Below are positions 33,811 to 37,801 of a DNA stretch of 37,801 nt, piece after piece. The notes beneath the pieces are model-generated. The model saw only the letters and a list, made by a program, of their open reading frames with translations, searched no databases and was not told the DNA's origin. The position numbers and the translations under genes were made by a program. The DNA is from Planctomycetia bacterium (GTDB taxonomy: Bacteria; Planctomycetota; Planctomycetia; Pirellulales; UBA1268): positions 1 through 37,801 of the forward strand of contig JAPLNQ010000250.1 in assembly GCA_026401075.1 (NCBI GenBank). Reading direction: 5' to 3'. Within the stretch, counting starts at the first letter, position 1. Each line of letters opens with the position of its first letter.

Positions 33811-35289
33811 CTACGGAGCCAGGAACGTTGTCTGGCAGTTCGAATCCGTCGACCCATCCAATTCGGTGCCGGTCAGGATCGCCGTGGCCTTCGCCGTGCC
33901 GCTCCCCGGGATTCGGTAGGCCAGTTCCATGGTCGCCTGTCCCCCCGGCGGAATGCTCGGGATGGAATCGAACGACACATTCGCGCCGTCGATCCGCACG
34001 CGGGAAGGACTCGGATCCCCCACGAGGGTCGCCCGTTCGGGCAACACGACTGTGAGATCGAGCCGTCCCGTCGACATCGCGCCGGTGTTCACGACCGTGC
34101 AGATGAGCGTTGTGGAATGCCCGACAACCACCGGATCATCGCAGTCGGCCAAGGTGACCCGGAGGCCGGCCTCGCGGGGTGTGCGCAGCCGCGGCGTGTT
34201 GGAGCGGATGAGCACACACGATTCATCGGCAACCATGACACCTCCGACGGCCCCACTCAGCACGCCCCGCACGCACGAACGGGAGGACGGGGTCACCGCA
34301 CCGGCCGGCTGGGCTCGCAGGTTGATCTGACGCCGCAACTGTCCGCCCGGCTCGAGCGAAGGCAGATCCCAGGAGACCCGCGACGACGCCAGCTTATAGC
34401 CCTCGGAGGCTTCCAAGGGCGTGAAGGCGTCATCCCAACCGAATTCCAGCGTGGTCGCGCCCGAGGCCACGCTGCCGGTATTCCGCACGGTGGCAACGAA
34501 CTCGGACACAGAACCTGGCAGCACCTCAGCGGGCCCGACCATATCCAACTCCAGCGATGGCGTGGCGGGCAGCGCCGTCGAAGCGGGGAGGCCGCTGGAA
34601 GCCGGCAGGGCGGGCGGCGGCGCCAGCGGCTGGGCTGTCGGCATCGGCATCGCAACCGGTGGCATCCCAAGAGGTGGTGATGCAACAGGCGGTGGCGTCA
34701 GCGTCGCTGCGGCCAGCGGAGCCGTCGCAAGCGGCGCAGCCATTACGAACGGCGCCGGGCTTGTGGATGGCGGCGTGGCGGGCATCGTTGGGTAGGTCGT
34801 GGAAGGATACGCATTGACCGGCGCTGGTGTCGTCGGCAAGGGGGCTGCCAACGGCGTAGCGGCCGCAACCGGCGACGCCGCGACCTGCACGCACGACGTC
34901 GCACCGCCGACAAACGTGTGTGACTGATCGAGAATCTCCACACGATGGCATTGCCGCCCCGGTTCATCGAGCAGAAAATCGAGGGTCAGCCTCCGCGAGG
35001 TGCCTGCCGCCAGGTCGATGGTGCCCTTCTGTTCGATCGGGCTCGCCGATGCCTCGTGATGAAACCCTTTGTCGAAGTAGTCGACCACGCGGAGCTTTTC
35101 CAGCGGCCTGCCTGAGCGGTTGACCAGCTCCACCTCAAACGCCACGCGGTCGCCTACCGTGGCCGACAGCGGCCCCGTGACCAGCACGGCAACGGGATCC
35201 TCGGCGCGGGCTGCCGCCGCCAGCACGAGCAGGATCACCGACCCAACGGCGGAGAGCGGAAGCAAACGAACGGTGAGCGAGAGTGACAT
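33811..35289 (-). CDS. Exported protein with three DUF11-type Ig-like repeats
   Basis: A 492-residue exported protein. The signal peptide is about residues 1-29 (ending AAARA-ED). Domain 1 (30-130: VAVLVTGPLSATVGDRVAFE, VVDYFDKGFHH, LTLDFLLDEPG) is a DUF11/CARDB-like beta-sandwich. Residues 135-245 form a Pro/Ala/Met-rich linker. Domain 2 (248-370: LELDMVGPAEVLPGSVSEFV, VRNTGSVASG) and domain 3 (378-490: LRVTLADCDDPVVVGHSTTL, VVNTGAMSTGRLDLTVVLPE) have the characteristic NTG turn. The family is typical of planctomycete surface or wall proteins. ATG 35289 starts the signal sequence. Function is unknown; adhesion or structure is a guess. Confidence 0.8.
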   Translation of the reverse strand: MSLSLTVRLLPLSAVGSVILLVLAAAARAEDPVAVLVTGPLSATVGDRVAFEVELVNRSGRPLEKLRVVDYFDKGFHHEASASPIEQKGTIDLAAGTSRRLTLDFLLDEPGRQCHRVEILDQSHTFVGGATSCVQVAASPVAAATPLAAPLPTTPAPVNAYPSTTYPTMPATPPSTSPAPFVMAAPLATAPLAAATLTPPPVASPPLGMPPVAMPMPTAQPLAPPPALPASSGLPASTALPATPSLELDMVGPAEVLPGSVSEFVATVRNTGSVASGATTLEFGWDDAFTPLEASEGYKLASSRVSWDLPSLEPGGQLRRQINLRAQPAGAVTPSSRSCVRGVLSGAVGGVMVADESCVLIRSNTPRLRTPREAGLRVTLADCDDPVVVGHSTTLICTVVNTGAMSTGRLDLTVVLPERATLVGDPSPSRVRIDGANVSFDSIPSIPPGGQATMELAYRIPGSGTAKATAILTGTELDGSTDSNCQTTFLAP

Positions 35290-35386
35290 GGTCACGGTTT
35301 CCGGCAACGAAGGGGCGATCAGACCGGCAAAAGGCTACCACGGGGCCAGACCGGCCGAAAAGCGGAAAGCGGAGCCATTGGGCGCC

Positions 35387-35541
35387 AGGCCCGCCAAAGT
35401 CGCGACGCACCACAGGATCGCCGGGCACGATGCCCGGCCCGTGCCAGCGGGCGGAGGCCCGCCAAGCCGGGGACGCACCAACCACAGGATCGCCGGGCAC
35501 GATGCCCGGCCCTCGCCAGCGGGCGGAGGCCCGCCAAGCGA
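35387..35541. repeat. Tandem repeat of about 70 bp, two full and one partial copy, each with two palindromes
   Basis: The start of the unit, AGGCCCGCCAA, recurs at 35387, 35455 and 35527 (periods 68 and 72). Each full unit contains GCCGGGCA-CGA-TGCCCGGC, a perfect 8-bp stem hairpin, and GCGGGC-GGAG-GCCCGC. The copies differ by a 4-nt insertion and a few substitutions. The block fills most of the 282-bp gap between phoU and the DUF11-type gene. Confidence 0.85.
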
Positions 35542-35571
35542 AAACGACACGATGTCGTGTTTCGCGTGAAG

Positions 35572-36151
35572 TCAGTCGCTCGACCGGTGCCGCACGATGT
35601 CGCCCTGCACCATGTAGATGACATCCTCGGCGATGTTCGTCGCCATGTCGGCGATCCGTTCGATGTGCTTCGAAACAGAATTGATCCGGAGCAGGCTCTC
35701 GACGTTTTCGGGGTTTGCCTTGATCTGCTGAATGACCCTTCGGCGAATCTTCTGCCGCGCCTCGTCGACCGCGTGGAACGTGCTGGCGAATTCCCTGATC
35801 GAGGAGGGCACGGACGGGCGTTTCGACCTGAAGATCGCGCCCTGGCGGGCGGCGATTGTCTTCCTGGGCGAAGAGCCGTTCGAGATCGTTGTTGATCTTC
35901 AACACCGACACCACGAAACGGAGGTCGGCGGCGACCGGCTGATAGAGGGCGAGGATCTTCAGGCACTCCTCTTCCACCTCCACCTCCATGCGATCGATCT
36001 CTTCGTCGTTCGCCATCACTCGCTGGGCCAGATTGGTATCGCGGTTGATGAGCGCCGTGATCGACTTGGAGATCGCCTCCTCCACGAGGGTGCCGACTCG
36101 CAGGATCCGCTCCTTGAGATGTTCGATCTGGCGTTCGATGTGATGGGTCAT
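35572..36151 (-). pseudogene. phoU: PhoU phosphate-uptake regulator, broken by an internal deletion and frameshift
   Basis: The N-terminal part opens at ATG 36151 (MTHHIERQIEHLKERI) and runs through EIDRMEVEVEEECLKILALY and LRFVVSVLKINNDLER, the first PhoU metal-binding repeat. The C-terminal part, in a frame shifted by one (35811-35572), reads DEARQKIRRRVIQQIKANPE, then SKHIERIADMATNIAEDVIY, the second repeat. Between about 35885 and 35785 neither frame reads as PhoU. The expected continuation after DLER (an IADLAVNIAER-type helix and its follow-up) is missing. The gene has only 193 codons' worth of DNA against about 215-235 for the family. PhoU normally represses Pho signalling with PstSCAB. 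It starts 8 nt after pstB. It may be real decay or an assembly deletion. Confidence 0.8.
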
Positions 36152-36159
36152 GGTGATGC

Positions 36160-37000
36160 TCAGCCGAAGCGGCCGGTGACGTAGGCCTCGGTCTCGCGGA
36201 GAATGGGCTTGGTGAAGATGCCCGACGTCGAGCCGTATTCGATCAGGCGGCCGAGATACATGAACGCCGTGTAATCGCTCGTGCGGCTGGCCTGCTGCAT
36301 ATTATGCGTGACGATCAGCACGGAATACCTCCCGCGCAGCTCCTGGATCAGTTCCTCCACCTTGCCGGTGGCGATCGGGTCGAGCGCCGAGCAGGGCTCG
36401 TCGAGCAGCAGCACCTCCGGCTCGGCGGCGATGGCGCGGGCGATGCAGAGCCGCTGCTGCTGGCCGCCCGAGAGACCGATCGCGCTCTCGTGGAGCCGGT
36501 CTTTCACCTCGTCCCAGAGGGCCGCACCCCGCAGGCTCAATTCGCAGACTTCGTCGAGCACGGCACGGTTGTTCTCGCCGTCGATCCGCAGCGCGTAGAC
36601 GACGTTCTCGTAGATGCTCATCGGGAAGGGGTTTGGCTTCTGAAACACCATGCCCATGCGCTTCCGCAGTTCGATGACGTCCATGCGGGGATCGTAGATC
36701 GAAGAGACGGTTCACGCTCCGCAAGAGCGTCGATTTCCCGCAGCCGCTGGGACCGACGAGGGCCGTCACCTTGTTGTGCGGAATCGGCATCGTGATGCCG
36801 TGGAGTGCCTGCTTACCGCCATACCAGAGATTGAACCGGTCGATCTCGAGAACGGGCGTCTCCTCCCGTACCTCGGGATGCACTTCGGAGGGCACGTCGC
36901 GGCCGGCGGCGACAGCCTGAAGGCGGTCGCTGGCAACCGGCGCTGAGCCTGCCTCGGGCTGCCCGCCCCGCGCTGATGGTGTCTCTGCCTGGATGTTCAT
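36160..37000 (-). pseudogene. pstB: Phosphate ABC transporter ATPase PstB, broken by an internal deletion and frameshift
   Basis: From ATG 37000 there are about 55 non-conserved residues, then [20 protein letters not shown], Walker [10 protein letters not shown] and LLRSVNR. The frame then changes near 36698-36710. In the new frame the protein resumes at [20 protein letters not shown] with the Q-loop, signature [14 protein letters not shown], Walker [13 protein letters not shown] and H-loop VTHNMQQA, ending GRFG. About 18-20 residues normally found between NR and IYDP (NDLIPG and the GxxxxDGxD strand) are absent, and the net loss is not a multiple of three. Everything else is well conserved. 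Fed by PstA upstream and followed by phoU. It may be a true lesion or an assembly deletion. Confidence 0.82.
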
Positions 37001-37093
37001 GATGGGAGAAGAAAAGGGCGATCGTCCGCGACTTGTGTTTGAAAATCGTACCACATCGAAATCAGCCCCGGCAGGTGAACAGGATGCGTGCGG

Positions 37094-37801
37094 CTAAAAT
37101 TGTTGCGAGACATACCGTCGCTTCAGCCGGGAGCGAATCCAGATCGCCGTCACGTTGAGGAGCGCGATGATGGTCACCAGCAGGAACGTGATCGTGAACA
37201 CCATCGGTTTGGCCGCCTGGCTGTTGGGGCTCTGAAAACCGACGTCGTAGATCAGGTAGGCGAGGTGCATGAACTCCCGTTCCGGATGCACGAAGGGAAA
37301 CGCTCCGTCGATCGGCAGATCGAGCGCCAGTTTTTTCACCCCGACGAGCATCAGCGGCGCCACCTCGCCCGCGCCCCGCGCCATCGCCAGGATGAGGCCG
37401 GTCATGATGCCCGGCAGCGCCCGGGGCAGCACGATCCGCCGGATTGTCTGCCACTTGCCGGCGCCGCACGCATACGACCCCTCCCGCATCGAGTTGGGAA
37501 CGGCGGAAAGCGCCTCCTCGGTGGCCACGATCACCACCGGCAGCGTCAACAGGGCGAGTGTGAGCGACGCCCAGAGCAGGCCGCCGGTGCCAAACGTGGG
37601 CTGATTATCGGCCACGAGGCTCGCGCGGAAAAAGAGTTCGTCAATGCTGCCACCAAGGGCGTAGCAGAAAAAGCCCAGACCGAACGCACCGTAGACGATG
37701 CTCGGCACGCCAGCGAGGTTATTGATCGCGATCCGCACCGCCGTGGTCACGGCCCCCGGCGACGCATACTCCCGGAGATAGAGTGCCGCCAGCACGCCAA
37801 A
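37094..37801 (-). CDS. pstA: Phosphate ABC transporter permease PstA (N-terminus beyond the window)
   Basis: The last 235 or so residues of a membrane permease that forms the phosphate channel with PstC. Visible are the start of the permease core (EYASPGAVTTAVRIAINNLA, then GVPSIVYGAFGLGFF), the cytoplasmic coupling region with EEALSAVPNSMREGSYACGA and WQTIRRIVLPRALPGIMTG (the EAA-type loop), GAGEVAPLMLVGVKK, and a final helix VFTITFLLVTIIALLNVTAI. A loop of about 35 residues (AFPFVHPEREFMHLAYLIYD) matches the long PstA variant. The stop is followed by 93 nt to the pstB start. No lesion is seen in this part. Confidence 0.92.
   Translation of the reverse strand, partial: FGVLAALYLREYASPGAVTTAVRIAINNLAGVPSIVYGAFGLGFFCYALGGSIDELFFRASLVADNQPTFGTGGLLWASLTLALLTLPVVIVATEEALSAVPNSMREGSYACGAGKWQTIRRIVLPRALPGIMTGLILAMARGAGEVAPLMLVGVKKLALDLPIDGAFPFVHPEREFMHLAYLIYDVGFQSPNSQAAKPMVFTITFLLVTIIALLNVTAIWIRSRLKRRYVSQQF

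Noticed and set aside
33830-33850. GTTCGAATCC, resembling a tRNA T-loop
   Set aside because: It lies inside the coding end of the DUF11-type gene, with no acceptor stem or anticodon arm around it.

Overview
The window is GC-rich DNA from a planctomycete, most likely of the Pirellulales. The evidence is lineage-typical families: a DUF1559 pilin-like protein with its small lipoprotein partner, a DUF1552 protein followed by a 'planctomycete cytochrome c' protein (DUF1587/1592/1588/1585), an exported protein with an LEQLEQR-type N-terminal motif, and long Ala/Pro-rich secreted proteins. No rRNA, tRNA, CRISPR array, prophage or transposase gene was found. The order is that of ordinary chromosomal DNA with small accessory pieces: a toxin-antitoxin pair and dispersed palindromic repeats.

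Layout. 1-548: start of a multicopper-oxidase-like gene (minus) with an in-frame TAA. 651-810: palindromic repeat element with 22-bp terminal inverted repeats. 810-4493: minus-strand operon of acyl-CoA/ACP synthetase, GH2-like protein and ThiF/MoeB-like E1 enzyme. 4645-7452: leuS. 7467-8130: hicAB. 8348-16781: plus-strand run of ECF sigma factor, membrane-anchored putative anti-sigma protein, DUF1559 protein, lipoprotein, DUF1552 protein, cytochrome-type protein and an 11-unit 23-residue-repeat protein. 16899-18191: glgC. 18226-21272: lipoprotein, family 4 uracil-DNA glycosylase and DEAD-box helicase (minus). 21458-25350: sdhC-sdhA-sdhB (minus). 25576-27141: PAS-GAF-receiver protein, divergent from sdh. 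27325-30649: orphan secretin and a DUF423 protein. 30689-35289: TPR protein, unknown protein, degenerate metallophosphoesterase and a DUF11-type exported protein (all minus). 35572-37801: pstA (partial), pstB and phoU, the last two each broken by an internal deletion and frameshift.

Functional links. Central metabolism is represented by succinate dehydrogenase, glycogen synthesis, leucyl-tRNA charging and phosphate uptake. The sigma-factor run looks like a cell-envelope module: a regulator pair followed by exported proteins, three of which are translationally coupled or closely spaced. The sdh operon and the PAS-GAF-receiver gene share a 225-bp region in which an imperfect palindrome covers both predicted -35 boxes.

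The least ordinary features are: (1) a three-copy family of palindromic repeats placed at or within about 10 bp of stop codons; (2) the 23-residue solenoid protein next to the cytochrome-type gene; (3) a metallophosphoesterase-like protein that has lost its first metal ligands, paired with an unknown protein; (4) a histidine-kinase-like protein without an ATPase domain; (5) the paired lesions in pstB and phoU, which are either real decay or assembly error.
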